A stretch of 64,000 bases of DNA from CAIWHR01 sp963726765 (GCA_963726765.1 CAVSDH010000014.1:186001-250000); one strand, 5' to 3'; numbered from the stretch's first letter, positions 10,935 through 22,083 are shown. The notes: a model not told the origin generated them from the letters alone. A program made the numbers and translations.

Positions 10935-12160
10935 GCGAACCCGCGCACGCTACGGCCCGCATCGAAGCGACGGTCGCTGCGTTGCCGCCGGGGCCGCTCA
11001 CCGAGGACGGTGTCCGCGCGCACGTGGCACCCCTGTTCGCGCGCGTGCAGGCGGCGTATCGCGACCGCGTCTATCTCGCGAATCATTCGCTCGGCCGGCC
11101 GCTCGATGCGACGGTGGACGACGTCCGCGAGGGGCTCGCCCTGTGGTTCGCGCGCCTCGGCGACGCGTGGGACGAATGGAACGTCGAAATCGGCGCCTGG
11201 CGCGGACGGCTCGCCGTGCTGATGGGTGCGCCGCGACACGACTGCGTCGTGCCCAAGACGAGCGCCGGCCAGGGACTGCGGGCGGTGCTCAACACGTTCG
11301 ACGGGATTCCGCGCGTCGTCGCGACGCGCGGCGAATTCGACTCGCTCGACGTCATCCTGCGCGAGTACGCGCATCGCGGACGGATCGCGCTTGCGCTCGT
11401 CGAGCCGCGAGACGACGGCCTGTTTTCTGCCGAGGACGTGTGCGCCGAGATCGGCCGCGGCGCGGACCTGGTCGTCGTCTCGCAGGTGCTGTTCCAGACG
11501 GGGCAGGTGATGCCGGGCCTCGCGGAAATCGTGGGCGCGGCGCATGCCACGCGCGCGAAGGTCCTGCTCGACGTCTATCACTCGCTTGGGGTATTTCCCG
11601 TCGACGTCGTGGAGCTCGACGTCGATTTCGCCGTGGGTGGCAGCTACAAGTACCTGCGCGGTGGTCCCGGCGCGTGCTTCCTTTACGTGCATCCACGTCA
11701 TCTCGATGCCGGACTGCGTACGCTGGACACCGGGTGGTTCGCAAAGGACTCGCCGTTTCGGTACGAGCGACCGGAGCCGCCGCGCTATGCGCCGGGAGGC
11801 GACGCGTGGCTCGAATCGACACCTGCGGTGCTGCCGTTCTACCAGTCCCGCGCGGGGCAGGTGTTCACGCACGCCATCGGCGTCGCGCGGCTGCGTGCCC
11901 ATTCGCTCGATCTGCAGCGTCGTCTCGTTGCGCTGCTCGCTGCGCGGGGTGTCGACGCAGTCGGCGGAACGGAGGATCGCGGCGCCTTTGTCGTCGTCCG
12001 GCACAGGTCGGCGCGCGCATGGGCCGACGCGCTGTCCGCCCGCGGCATCGTCACCGATGCGCGCGGCGACTGGCTGCGCCTGTGCCCCGACGTGCTGACC
12101 ACGCAGTCGGAAATCGAAAGAGCCGCGAGCGAGCTCGCGGCGATTTCCGGCGCAGGCTAG
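10931..12160 (+). CDS. kynU: Kynureninase
   Basis: PLP-dependent fold-type I (class V aminotransferase) hydrolase that converts kynurenine to anthranilate and alanine. The 409-residue product has the expected PLP region: VPKTSAGQGLRAVL, an acidic LLDVYHSLGVFP pocket, and the Schiff-base lysine in GGSYKYLRGGPG. A C-terminal small domain follows. Its start is fused to the kynA stop by the ATGA overlap. Together kynAU would turn tryptophan into anthranilate if a formamidase is supplied elsewhere. Confidence 0.92.
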   Translation: MSEPAHATARIEATVAALPPGPLTEDGVRAHVAPLFARVQAAYRDRVYLANHSLGRPLDATVDDVREGLALWFARLGDAWDEWNVEIGAWRGRLAVLMGAPRHDCVVPKTSAGQGLRAVLNTFDGIPRVVATRGEFDSLDVILREYAHRGRIALALVEPRDDGLFSAEDVCAEIGRGADLVVVSQVLFQTGQVMPGLAEIVGAAHATRAKVLLDVYHSLGVFPVDVVELDVDFAVGGSYKYLRGGPGACFLYVHPRHLDAGLRTLDTGWFAKDSPFRYERPEPPRYAPGGDAWLESTPAVLPFYQSRAGQVFTHAIGVARLRAHSLDLQRRLVALLAARGVDAVGGTEDRGAFVVVRHRSARAWADALSARGIVTDARGDWLRLCPDVLTTQSEIERAASELAAISGAG

Positions 12161-12168
12161 CGATCGCG

Positions 12169-12201
12169 GTTGCCGCTGCCCGAAAGCGGCGACGCGGCAA
12201 C
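12169..12201. terminator. Inverted repeat between convergent kynU and the DUF2970 gene
   Basis: GTTGCCGC (12169-12176) pairs with GCGGCAAC (12194-12201), and a shorter CCGCT/AGCGG hairpin is nested inside. It fills the 44-base gap between two convergent genes, the usual place for a bidirectional terminator. No T-tract follows on either strand, so the terminator call is weak. Confidence 0.35.
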
Positions 12202-12204
12202 GAG

Positions 12205-12420
12205 TCAGGCGCTGCGCGTAATGAAGGTGACGAGCGCGACCAGCGCGAGCACGAAGACAAGTCCCGACAGCAGGCCGACGATGACGACGTGAAGCGGCTT
12301 CAGCGTCACCGTATCCTGCTGCATGTCCCTGCCCTTGCGAACGCCGAAGAAACTCCAGAAGACGGCGCGGGCGACCTGCCGGAAGGTCGCCGTACGCGGA
12401 GGGGAGTCGGGTGTCGTCAT
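12205..12420 (-). CDS. DUF2970 small membrane protein
   Basis: A 71-residue protein with an N-terminal amphipathic stretch (AVFWSFFGVRKGRDMQQD) and one long C-terminal membrane helix (about residues 46-68). This matches the DUF2970 family, which is common in betaproteobacteria and often found near respiratory oxidase genes. The ATG at 12420 was chosen because the family starts shortly before the AVFWSFFG block. It lies 115 bases after cydX on the same strand. Its function is unknown. Confidence 0.8.
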   Translation of the reverse strand: MTTPDSPPRTATFRQVARAVFWSFFGVRKGRDMQQDTVTLKPLHVVIVGLLSGLVFVLALVALVTFITRSA

Positions 12421-12535
12421 CGATGGGGTGGTTGCAGAATCGGCGCGTTGCGGGCTGGCTCGTGCTGCCGATGGTAGCACCGCGGGTCGCCGATGGTCGT
12501 TCCGGATTCGCGCCCGGCGCGGGCCCGTGTCGCGG

Positions 12536-12688
12536 CTACGCCCCGCCGCTCGAGTCGACGCCGAATCGCTCGCGAATGCGCGACTCGTCGAGCTCGCCGA
12601 ACGTGTACGACGCCTCCAGCCACATCACGTTGATGATGCCGAAGGCCAGCGCCGCGCCCACGCCGAGGATCCAGGTGAAGTACCACAT
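12536..12688 (-). CDS. cydX: Cytochrome bd oxidase small subunit CydX/CbdX
   Basis: Small single-pass subunit that stabilises the heme site of cytochrome bd oxidase. The 50-residue product begins MWYFTWILGVGAALAFG and continues INVMWLEA, the signature of the CydX/YbgT family, then has a polar cytosolic tail. It follows cydB by 14 bases on the same strand. It is easy to miss because of its length. Confidence 0.92.
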   Translation of the reverse strand: MWYFTWILGVGAALAFGIINVMWLEASYTFGELDESRIRERFGVDSSGGA

Positions 12689-12702
12689 GGCATCGTCTCC
12701 TT

Positions 12703-13851
12703 TCAATAAAGCGACGACCCGCCGTCGCGCACATGCCGCTCGGTCACCTTGCCACGCATCACGCGGAAGACCCACGCGGTGTAGAGGAGAACCAGCGGCA
12801 GGAAGATCAGCACGCCCCAGAACATGATCTGCAGCGTCCGCCGGCTCGACACCGAATCCCACACCGTGAGGCTGGACGCGAGATCGTCCGACGACGGCAT
12901 GATGAACGGGAACAGCGCGAATCCCGCCGTAAACAGGACGCCCGCCACGGCGACCGACGAGATCACCAGCGCCATTCCCAGGCGGCGTCGCGCCGAGGCG
13001 ACGAGTGCAAGGACCGCCCCGCCAAAGGCGGCGACGGGAGCCGCAACGGTCCAGGGGTGCAGCGAATAGTTGCCGAGCCAGGCCCCCATCACCCGCTCGA
13101 CCGTCTTGGCGCGCGGGACGAAGACCGAGTCTGCCGGAGGCATCGACAGGATCCGGTAGCCTTCGATGCCGGTCGCGATCCACAGGCCCGCCAGCGCGAA
13201 CGCGAAGGCGAACACGACCGTCGCGAGACTCGCCGCGCGCTTCGATCGCGCGTGCACGGCGCCTTCGGTGCGCAGGGCAAGGCCGTGCGCGCCCTGCATC
13301 GCGATCATCGACAGCGACACGACGCCGACGAGGAGCGCAAACGGATTCAGAAGCTCGACGAAAGTCCCGGTGTAGAACACGCGCATGTCCTCGTCGAAAT
13401 GGAAGGGGGCACCGAGGAAAAGGTTGCCGAAAGCCACGCCGAACACCAGCGCCGGCACCGTCCCGGCGACGAAGATGCCCCAGTCCCACATCGTGCGCCA
13501 GCGCGGGTCGGCGACCTTGCTGCGGTAGTCGAACCCCACCGGGCGCAGGAACAGGGCAAACAGCACGAGGATGAGCGCGATGTAGAACCCGGAAAATGCG
13601 GTGGCATAGACGAGTGGCCACGCGGCGAACGTCGCGCCACCGGCCGTGATGAACCATACCTGGTTGCCTTCCCAGGTCGGCCCGACGGTGTTGAGTACGA
13701 CACGGCGCTCGTTGTCCGTCCGCGCGACGAACGGGAGCAGCGCGCCGACACCGAGATCCATGCCGTCGAGGATCGCGAAGCCGACCAGCAGCAGGCCCAC
13801 CAGGAGCCACCAGATGACCTTCAGCGTCGCATAGTCGAAGACATAGATCAT
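12703..13851 (-). CDS. cydB: Cytochrome bd ubiquinol oxidase subunit II
   Basis: Inner-membrane subunit of the high-affinity quinol oxidase that reduces O2 to water under low oxygen. The 382-residue product begins MIYVFDYATLKVIWWLLVG, then FAILDGMDLGVG and the strongly conserved TVGPTWEGNQVWFI, followed by eight or nine membrane helices. Its ATG overlaps the cydA stop as ATGA (13848-13851). Confidence 0.96.
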   Translation of the reverse strand: MIYVFDYATLKVIWWLLVGLLLVGFAILDGMDLGVGALLPFVARTDNERRVVLNTVGPTWEGNQVWFITAGGATFAAWPLVYATAFSGFYIALILVLFALFLRPVGFDYRSKVADPRWRTMWDWGIFVAGTVPALVFGVAFGNLFLGAPFHFDEDMRVFYTGTFVELLNPFALLVGVVSLSMIAMQGAHGLALRTEGAVHARSKRAASLATVVFAFAFALAGLWIATGIEGYRILSMPPADSVFVPRAKTVERVMGAWLGNYSLHPWTVAAPVAAFGGAVLALVASARRRLGMALVISSVAVAGVLFTAGFALFPFIMPSSDDLASSLTVWDSVSSRRTLQIMFWGVLIFLPLVLLYTAWVFRVMRGKVTERHVRDGGSSLY

Positions 13852-15410
13852 TGGGCGGCCTCGCCGTCTTCGAAATGGTAGCGACCCGTGTGCAGGCTGG
13901 ACGGTCCGAGGCGCGCGTACTTGAACATCAGGAAGAGTTCGATGACGAGCAGCGCGGTGTAGAAGAAAAGGAAGCCGGAAAGGCTGAACCAGAGGTGGCC
14001 CGTGGTCACCGACGACACGCCGAGATGCGTGGGCAGCACCTCGCTGATCGACCACGGCTGGCGGCCGTACTCGGCCACGATCCAGCCGAGCTCCGCCGCG
14101 ACCCACGGGAGCGGGATGCTCCACAGCGCGAGATGCATCACCCAGCGGTTGTCGGCGAGGCGGCGCTGCGCAAGCACGTAGAACGCCGCGCCGAACACGA
14201 AGAGGAACCAGAGCCCCAGTCCGACCATGATCCGGAACGACCAGAACATCGCGGCGACGTTGGGGATTGTTTCGTCGACCGCCGCACGAATCTGTTCCGG
14301 CGTGGCATCGACGACAGCCGGCGTGTATTTCCGCAGCAGCAGTCCGTAGCCCAGATCGGCTTTCACCCGATTGAACGCGGCCATGGCTTCGGGGGCGCGG
14401 TCACCCGCGCGGATCTTCGACAGCGCAGCCCACGCCTCCATGCCCTTGTGGATGCGCGTTTCGTGCTCCTTCTTCAGATCCTTGATGCCGATGACCTTGG
14501 TGTCGAGGGAGCGCGTCGCGATCAGCCCCAGGAGCCACGGAATCTTGACGGCGAAATGCGTCTTCTCCGCCTCCTGATCCGGGAAGCCGAATGCGGTGAA
14601 CGCGGCCGGCGGCGGTTCCGTTTCCCATTCGGCCTCGATCGCCGCGATCTTCACCCGCTGCGTTTCACCCGCCGTATACCCGGATTCGTCACCCAGTACG
14701 ATGACCGACAGCGCCGACGCGAGGCCGAACCCCGCAGCGACCGCGAACGAGCGGACCGCGAACGACGGGTCGCGCCCGCGCAGCAGGTACCACGACGAGA
14801 TGCCGAGGACGAACATCGACGCGGTCACGTACCCCGCGGCGACGGTGTGCACGAACTTGACGCCGGCGACCGGATTGAAGATGAGGTCCGAAAAGCTCGT
14901 GAGCTCCATCCGCATGGTGTCGGGATTGAACTCGGCGCCGACCGGGTTCTGCATCCAGGCGTTGGCGATCAGGATCCACAGCGCGGAGAGGTTGGTGCCG
15001 AGCGCGACCAGGAACGTGACCGTCAGGTGCCCGACCTTGCTCAACCGCTTCCAGCCGAAGAAGAACAGCCCGACGAACGTCGACTCGAGGAAGAAGGCCA
15101 TCAGCCCCTCGAGCGCCAGCGGCGCGCCGAAGATGTCGCCGACGTAGTGCGAGTAGTACGCCCAGTTGGTGCCGAACTGGAACTCCATCGTGATGCCGGT
15201 GGTGACGCCCATCGCGAAATTGATGCCGAAGAGCTTCCCCCAGAACTTCGTCATGTCGCGGTAGATCTCCTTGCCCGTCATCACGTAAACCGATTCCATG
15301 ATCACGAGGATCCACGACAGGCCGAGGGTCAGCGGAACGAACAGGAAGTGGTAGAGCGCGGTCGCGGCGAACTGCAGCCGCGAGAGCTCGACGACATCAA
15401 CGGAGGGCAT
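13848..15410 (-). CDS. cydA: Cytochrome bd ubiquinol oxidase subunit I
   Basis: Main catalytic subunit, carrying hemes b558, b595 and d. The 520-residue product has the N-terminal RLQFAATALYHFLFVPLTLG with the heme-ligand His21, a Q-loop region after residue ~240, and the diagnostic GRQPW in VAEYGRQPWSISEVLPT. Length is normal. It overlaps the end of the upstream cydP by 14 bases and the downstream cydB by four, so cydP-A-B-X is a compact operon. Confidence 0.97.
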   Translation of the reverse strand: MPSVDVVELSRLQFAATALYHFLFVPLTLGLSWILVIMESVYVMTGKEIYRDMTKFWGKLFGINFAMGVTTGITMEFQFGTNWAYYSHYVGDIFGAPLALEGLMAFFLESTFVGLFFFGWKRLSKVGHLTVTFLVALGTNLSALWILIANAWMQNPVGAEFNPDTMRMELTSFSDLIFNPVAGVKFVHTVAAGYVTASMFVLGISSWYLLRGRDPSFAVRSFAVAAGFGLASALSVIVLGDESGYTAGETQRVKIAAIEAEWETEPPPAAFTAFGFPDQEAEKTHFAVKIPWLLGLIATRSLDTKVIGIKDLKKEHETRIHKGMEAWAALSKIRAGDRAPEAMAAFNRVKADLGYGLLLRKYTPAVVDATPEQIRAAVDETIPNVAAMFWSFRIMVGLGLWFLFVFGAAFYVLAQRRLADNRWVMHLALWSIPLPWVAAELGWIVAEYGRQPWSISEVLPTHLGVSSVTTGHLWFSLSGFLFFYTALLVIELFLMFKYARLGPSSLHTGRYHFEDGEAAQ

Positions 15411-15624
15411 CGGCGGCTCCCGGCGGCGGGGCGGATGGAGCCAGCAGGCGCTCGGCGACGCGGTCCGGGGCCACGTTCATGTGACGCGCGAGCGGCGCGC
15501 TGAAGAAGAGCGTCCAGAGGATGCTGAGGGCCGTGACCTTGAGCACCAGGACGAACGTCACGTCGCGCGCCAGCGGCGAGAGTCGCTTCCAGCGGGCACG
15601 GCAGAGTGCGAGGAGGAATCGCAT
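15397..15624 (-). CDS. cydP: CydP-like small protein preceding cydA
   Basis: A 75-residue protein with a basic N terminus, one membrane helix (about 25-42, VLVLKVTALSILWTLFF) and a short periplasmic tail. Small proteins of this pattern directly before cydA in beta- and gammaproteobacteria are annotated as the putative small oxidase subunit CydP. Position (overlapping cydA by 14 bases) and the D-V-x-F-V-L-x-L-K-x-x-x-L core support this. Assignment is by context and pattern, not a motif with known chemistry. Confidence 0.7.
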   Translation of the reverse strand: MRFLLALCRARWKRLSPLARDVTFVLVLKVTALSILWTLFFSAPLARHMNVAPDRVAERLLAPSAPPPGAADALR

Positions 15625-15801
15625 GGGCGGCGGAGCGCCGCCCCGGGATGTCGGCGGCTTCGACCTTTCGGCGCAGCATAATGCCCGGCGCGGAGATTGG
15701 GCAACGGAAATGCGCGGGTGTCCATTTCAGGATCCTGCCCTCGCAGGGCGCGCGCCGCCCCTTCCCACGCGGGTGACGGCTTCATCCGATGTTCGCAGGG
15801 C

Positions 15802-15829
15802 CTTGATTTCGGGCCGGAAAACCACATCT
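15802..15829 (+). promoter_or_regulatory. Candidate sigma-32 (heat-shock) promoter of clpB
   Basis: CTTGATT at 15802-15808 and CCACATCT at 15822-15829 match the heat-shock consensus (CTTGAAA and CCCCATNT) with two and one mismatches and a 13-base spacer. Transcription would start near 15836, giving a leader of about 24 bases with gcgagg as ribosome-binding site. Heat-shock control of clpB is established in proteobacteria; the site itself is read from sequence. Confidence 0.7.
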
Positions 15830-15839
15830 TCGAAGATGT
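15824..15839. promoter_or_regulatory. Perfect 16-bp palindrome over the clpB promoter start region
   Basis: ACATCTTCGAAGATGT is a perfect palindrome (15824-15839) that overlaps the -10 element and the predicted start point of the clpB promoter. It could be an operator for a dimeric regulator, or a hairpin at the very 5' end of the mRNA. It is not the HrcA CIRCE element. Confidence 0.5.
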
Positions 15840-15859
15840 CTCTTCAGGCGAGGTTCCGC

Positions 15860-18451
<2,592 letters not shown>

Positions 18452-18481
18452 CCGCGCAATCGCGCGTGGCGCCGGGTGCCG

Positions 18482-18979
18482 TCAGGAGGGCGGCGTGCGT
18501 TGGTCGTCTGCGGGCGGCATCGCCTTGCGCATTCCCGCTGCCGAGCGCAACGCGTGAATCTGCGATGCCTGGGACATCAGGCTGAAGAGAACGCCCGTCG
18601 TCCACCCGAAGGCGAACAGGCCCGAGATTGCGATCATCGGCGCGAGCAGGCGCCATGCGTGCGGCAGCGTGCCTTCGCCGTAGCCAAGCGTCGTGTAGGT
18701 GCCTGCGACGTAGTAGAACGCGTCGCGAAACACGGGTATCGCGTCGATTCCGACGAGGGCCGCGGACCAGACGAAGATCTCGATCAGGTGCGTGGTCACC
18801 ATCACCAGGATCATCCCGGCGAGGAACAACTGCTCGTGCTTGCCGGAGCGGAACACGCGGATACCGCGAGCGGCGAACGCGCGCTGCACGAGGAACATGC
18901 CGAGGCCGTGGATCAGCAGGGTGGCAATGAGCGGCAGCGCGCCGAGCCCGATCTCCACCAGCGGCGTGAGCCGATCCAT
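18482..18979 (-). CDS. Two-pore-domain-like potassium channel protein
   Basis: Inner-membrane protein of 165 residues with an Ion_trans_2 channel core. Two or three N-terminal membrane helices are followed by a pore loop with the selectivity filter TTLGYGE (TxGYG type) and a last membrane helix (SGLFAFGWTTGVLFSLM). The cytosolic tail is short and lacks an RCK/TrkA_N domain. It converges on clpB with a 30-base gap. K+ selectivity is inferred from the filter. Confidence 0.82.
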   Translation of the reverse strand: MDRLTPLVEIGLGALPLIATLLIHGLGMFLVQRAFAARGIRVFRSGKHEQLFLAGMILVMVTTHLIEIFVWSAALVGIDAIPVFRDAFYYVAGTYTTLGYGEGTLPHAWRLLAPMIAISGLFAFGWTTGVLFSLMSQASQIHALRSAAGMRKAMPPADDQRTPPS

Positions 18980-19045
18980 CGCGTCCCCCGTGCGGCCGCG
19001 GCCGCTCCGGGGGAAATTCTGCCACAGCCGGCATCATGGCGCGCC

Positions 19046-19393
19046 CTAGTAGTACGGCGCGAACCGGCGCTTGTCCAAGGCGGCGCCGAACGATTCGAGC
19101 CATGCGGCGATGCCACCGTGAGGCCGCGGCCGTTCGCCGCGGCGATGCACTTCGTCGACGTGCCGGGCGAGCACGCACACGGTTGCCGCGCCTTGGGCCT
19201 CGACCAGCGTGAGGCCGTCGCGGTCGATCGTGAAGGCGTCGCCCGCGGCGAGGATCACGTCGCGCAGGTCGTTCTCGAGCGTGATCCACAGCACGCCGCG
19301 CGTCACGCGCAGCGTCGTGCCGCGCGCGCCGTCGAGTTGCACCAACTCGCCTGCCGTGAGGTCCCAGACCTTCGTATACCCGTTGCAGTTCAT
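19046..19393 (-). CDS. DUF2917 domain protein
   Basis: A 115-residue cytoplasmic protein with a cupin-like beta-rich core (AGELVQLDGARGTTLRVTRGVLWITLENDLRDVILAAGDAF...), matching DUF2917. The family is typical of betaproteobacteria and is often encoded divergently from a GcvA-type LysR regulator, as here. The ATG at 19393 is preceded by AAGGAGA, a good ribosome-binding site. Function unknown. Confidence 0.8.
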   Translation of the reverse strand: MNCNGYTKVWDLTAGELVQLDGARGTTLRVTRGVLWITLENDLRDVILAAGDAFTIDRDGLTLVEAQGAATVCVLARHVDEVHRRGERPRPHGGIAAWLESFGAALDKRRFAPYY

Positions 19394-19526
19394 TGCCGTC
19401 TCCTTGTAATGCGTATAATGCATGCGAGGCGCGGTGCCGCGAGGTGGAACCGCTTCGCTTGCGTCTCCCGGTGTGAGCAGGCGACGGAACCGATTCTGAG
19501 CTTCCGGAGAGCGCGGCTCAAACGGT

Positions 19527-19545
19527 CAATGGGAATGATTCGCAT
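19527..19545 (+). promoter_or_regulatory. Fur-box-like site upstream of the LysR gene
   Basis: CAATGGGAATGATTCGCAT (19527-19545) matches the reverse complement of the feoA Fur-box region (60222-60240) at 18 of 19 positions. It ends 11 bases before the LysR ATG, so binding would block the promoter-proximal region or translation start. That two copies occur in one window, one on a bona fide iron-uptake promoter, supports a real regulatory site. Confidence 0.5.
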
Positions 19546-19556
19546 GAGTTTCATGC

Positions 19557-20519
19557 ATGCATAAGACGCTGCGGGCGCTGCCGTCGCTCGATTTCCTCAA
19601 GGGCTTCGAGGCGGCGGGGCGACTGCTCTCGTTCACGCGCGCGGCCGAGGAGCTCTTCGTGACGCAGTCGGCGCTGTCGCGGCAGGTGCAGGCGCTCGAG
19701 GAGTCGCTCGGCTTGCCGCTGTTCGTGCGCCGGCACCGTGCGCTGGCGCTCACGCCTGCCGGAGCCGCGTTCCATCGCGACGTGGTCGCCGTGCTGAATG
19801 CGCTGGCCGCCGCGGCCGACGTCGCGCGCGGAGCCGTGCGCCAGCCGGGAATGACGCTGTCGACCACGGTCTCGTTCGCGTCGCTGTGGGTGATTCCCCG
19901 GCTCGCGTCGTTTCGTGAACGGCACCCGGACATCGAGGTCTACATTTCCGCCGACGACCGCCTTGTCGATCTCGGGCGCGGCGAAGTCGACGTCGCCGTG
20001 CGCTACCTGCCGGACGCGAAAACGCCGGAAGGCGCGGTGCGGCTCTTCGGGGAACGCATGATGCCCGTGGTGAGCCCGAAGCTCCTGCGGCGCGGAGGCA
20101 CGCCGCTCGCAAATCCCTCGGATCTCGCGCGCCATGTGCTGCTGCATCTCGACGATCCCGAAGGACGCACGCCCTGGCTCGATTGGAGCGTCTGGCTCAC
20201 CGCCAACGGCCAGCCCGGCCTCAAGCCCGCGGGTGCGCTGCGCTTCAAGCTCTACGACCAGGTGATCCAGGCGGCCGTCGCCGGGCAGGGCGTGGCGCTG
20301 GGCCGCGTGCCGCTCATCGCCGAGCATCTTCGCGACCGCCGGCTGGTCGCGCCGTTCGCCAAGCGGTACGAATCGGCACGCGGCTATTACGCGGTCGTCG
20401 CGCCCCACGCCGTCGAGCGCACCGACGTGACCGCATTCGTCCGGTGGCTGCGCGACGAAGCGGCGCGCGAATTGGCGAACTTCGACACGCCCGCGGCGCG
20501 ACGCGGGAAGGCGCGATGA
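19557..20519 (+). CDS. LysR-family transcriptional regulator (GcvA-like)
   Basis: DNA-binding transcription factor of 320 residues. The N-terminal winged helix-turn-helix (about residues 10-67) contains FTRAAEELFVTQSALSRQVQALEE, and the C-terminal two-lobed effector domain (about 92-300) has WLRDEAARE near its end, as in GcvA-like members. It is divergent from the DUF2917 gene across a 163-base gap and its stop overlaps the methyltransferase start (ATGA). Target genes and effector are unknown. Confidence 0.92.
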   Translation: MHKTLRALPSLDFLKGFEAAGRLLSFTRAAEELFVTQSALSRQVQALEESLGLPLFVRRHRALALTPAGAAFHRDVVAVLNALAAAADVARGAVRQPGMTLSTTVSFASLWVIPRLASFRERHPDIEVYISADDRLVDLGRGEVDVAVRYLPDAKTPEGAVRLFGERMMPVVSPKLLRRGGTPLANPSDLARHVLLHLDDPEGRTPWLDWSVWLTANGQPGLKPAGALRFKLYDQVIQAAVAGQGVALGRVPLIAEHLRDRRLVAPFAKRYESARGYYAVVAPHAVERTDVTAFVRWLRDEAARELANFDTPAARRGKAR

Positions 20520-21110
20520 GCGAATCGATGTTACGGCAGGAGGCGCACGGGCCGAGCCAGCCGCCGTCGGCATGGATCGTCCGCTACGCGACGCTCATTC
20601 CCGCCGGAGCGCGCGTGCTGGACCTCGCTTGCGGTCGGGGTCGACACGCGCGCTGGTTCGCGGGGCGCGGGTGTCGCGTGCTGGCCGTCGACCGCGACAA
20701 CGATGCGCTCGCGTCGATGGCAGGATTCCCGTCCATCGAGACCGCAGCCGCCGATATCGAATCCGGCGAGTGGCCGTTTGCCGGCGAGCGGTTCGACGCG
20801 ATCGTCGTCACGAATTACCTGCACCGACCGCTCTTTCCCCATCTTCTCGCGGCGCTGGCCGGCGACGGAACGCTGCTCTACGAGACTTTCGCGCGCGGCA
20901 ACGAGGCGTACGGCCGGCCGTCGAATCCCGCCTTCCTGCTCGAGCCCGGCGAGCTGCTGCGCGCCGTCACAGGGCTGCCTCCAGGTGGTGGCCTTTGAAG
21001 AGGGCCGCAACGTCGACGGGGGGAGGCCGGCCGTCGTGCAAAGGGTCGCCGCCATCGGCGCCGGGCGGACCTGGCCGATCGATCTGCCATCCATCGCGTC
21101 GCCGGGTTGA
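20516..21110 (+). CDS. Class I SAM-dependent methyltransferase, frameshifted near C terminus
   Basis: Rossmann-fold methyltransferase with motif I VLDLACGRGRHA and the acidic residue of motif II in VLAVDRDNDAL, then FDAIVVTNYLHRPLFP. Substrate unknown; the fold resembles tellurite-resistance/TehB-like and small-molecule methyltransferases. The frame hits a stop at 20998, but the conserved C-terminal strand (LQVVAFEEGRNV...) continues in the next frame to 21110. One extra base near 20985 (in CTGCCTCC) explains it; the repaired protein has 197 residues. It is coupled to lysR by an ATGA overlap. Confidence 0.8.
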
Positions 21111-21141
21111 ACCGGCGCAGGCGGGCATCGGTCGAATGCGG

Positions 21142-21147
21142 TAAAAT
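21142..21147 (+). promoter_or_regulatory. Candidate -10 box of dapA
   Basis: TAAAAT at 21142-21147 lies 25 bases before the dapA ATG. Transcription would then start near 21154. No clear -35 hexamer is seen in the GC-rich sequence upstream. Confidence 0.35.
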
Positions 21148-21171
21148 CGCCCTTTTCTCCGGCATTGTCCA

Positions 21172-22083
21172 ATGTTGACCGGCAGCATCGTCGCGATTGC
21201 GACGCCGATGGTCGAGGGTGGCGCACTCGACATCCCCGCACTCGGCAAACTGATCGAATTCCACGTCGCGAACGGCACCGCCGGGATCGTGATCGTCGGC
21301 ACGACCGGCGAGTCGCCGACCGTCGACGTCGACGAACATTGCCTGCTCATCAAGTCCGCGGTCGAGTTTGCGCGCGGGCGCGTTCCCGTGATCGCCGGCA
21401 CGGGGGCGAATTCGACGACCGAAGCGATCGCGCTGACTGCCTTCGCGAAGCAGGCGGGCGCGACCTGCTGCCTGTCCGTCGTCCCGTATTACAACAAGCC
21501 GACGCAGGACGGCCTCTACCGCCATTTCCGGACGATCGCGGAAAAGGTGGATCTTCCGGTGATCCTCTACAACGTTCCGGGACGCACGGTCGCCGATCTC
21601 GCCAACGAGACGGTGCTGCGCCTTGCACAGGTGCCGGGCATCGCCGGCCTCAAGGACGCGACGGCGGATCTCGGCCGCGGCAGCGAGCTCCTGCGGGGGC
21701 TGGCGGCGGCCGGCAAGCGCAACTTCGCGGTCTACAGCGGCGAGGACATCACTGCGCTCCCGCTGATGCTGATGGGCGGGCATGGGGTGATCTCCGTCAC
21801 CGCGAACGTCGCGCCGAAACTGATGTCGGAGATGTGCGCGTCGGCGCTTGCCGGGGATCTCGTCCGGGCCCGCGCATGCAACGACCGCCTGCTCCCGCTG
21901 CATCGCCGCCTGTTTGTCGAGCCCAACCCGATCCCCGTGAAATGGGCGCTTGCCGAGATGGGCCTCATCCGCAACGAGCTGCGGCTTCCGCTCGTCCCGC
22001 TGTCGCCGCAGCACTGCGAGTCGGTCCGCGGCGCGCTGCGCGATGCGGGCGTGCTCGCCCTGAATCCCAAGGTGCCCGCATGA
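21172..22083 (+). CDS. dapA: 4-hydroxy-tetrahydrodipicolinate synthase
   Basis: Condenses pyruvate with aspartate semialdehyde, the first committed step to lysine and meso-diaminopimelate. The 303-residue TIM-barrel has GTTGESPTVD near the N terminus, the catalytic tyrosine in PYYNKPTQDG, and the Schiff-base lysine in GLKDATADL. Its stop overlaps the bamC start by four bases, matching the conserved dapA-bamC arrangement of E. coli and betaproteobacteria. Confidence 0.97.
   Translation: MLTGSIVAIATPMVEGGALDIPALGKLIEFHVANGTAGIVIVGTTGESPTVDVDEHCLLIKSAVEFARGRVPVIAGTGANSTTEAIALTAFAKQAGATCCLSVVPYYNKPTQDGLYRHFRTIAEKVDLPVILYNVPGRTVADLANETVLRLAQVPGIAGLKDATADLGRGSELLRGLAAAGKRNFAVYSGEDITALPLMLMGGHGVISVTANVAPKLMSEMCASALAGDLVRARACNDRLLPLHRRLFVEPNPIPVKWALAEMGLIRNELRLPLVPLSPQHCESVRGALRDAGVLALNPKVPA

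Noticed and set aside
11060..11090. GCGAATCATTC inside kynU, resembling half of the Fur site
   Set aside because: Only 11 bases match, it is within coding sequence, and the second half does not fit.
13851..15503. A 550-codon open frame on the plus strand opposite cydA
   Set aside because: It mirrors cydA codon by codon, has a Glu/Arg/His-rich composition typical of antisense frames in GC-rich DNA, and no domain.
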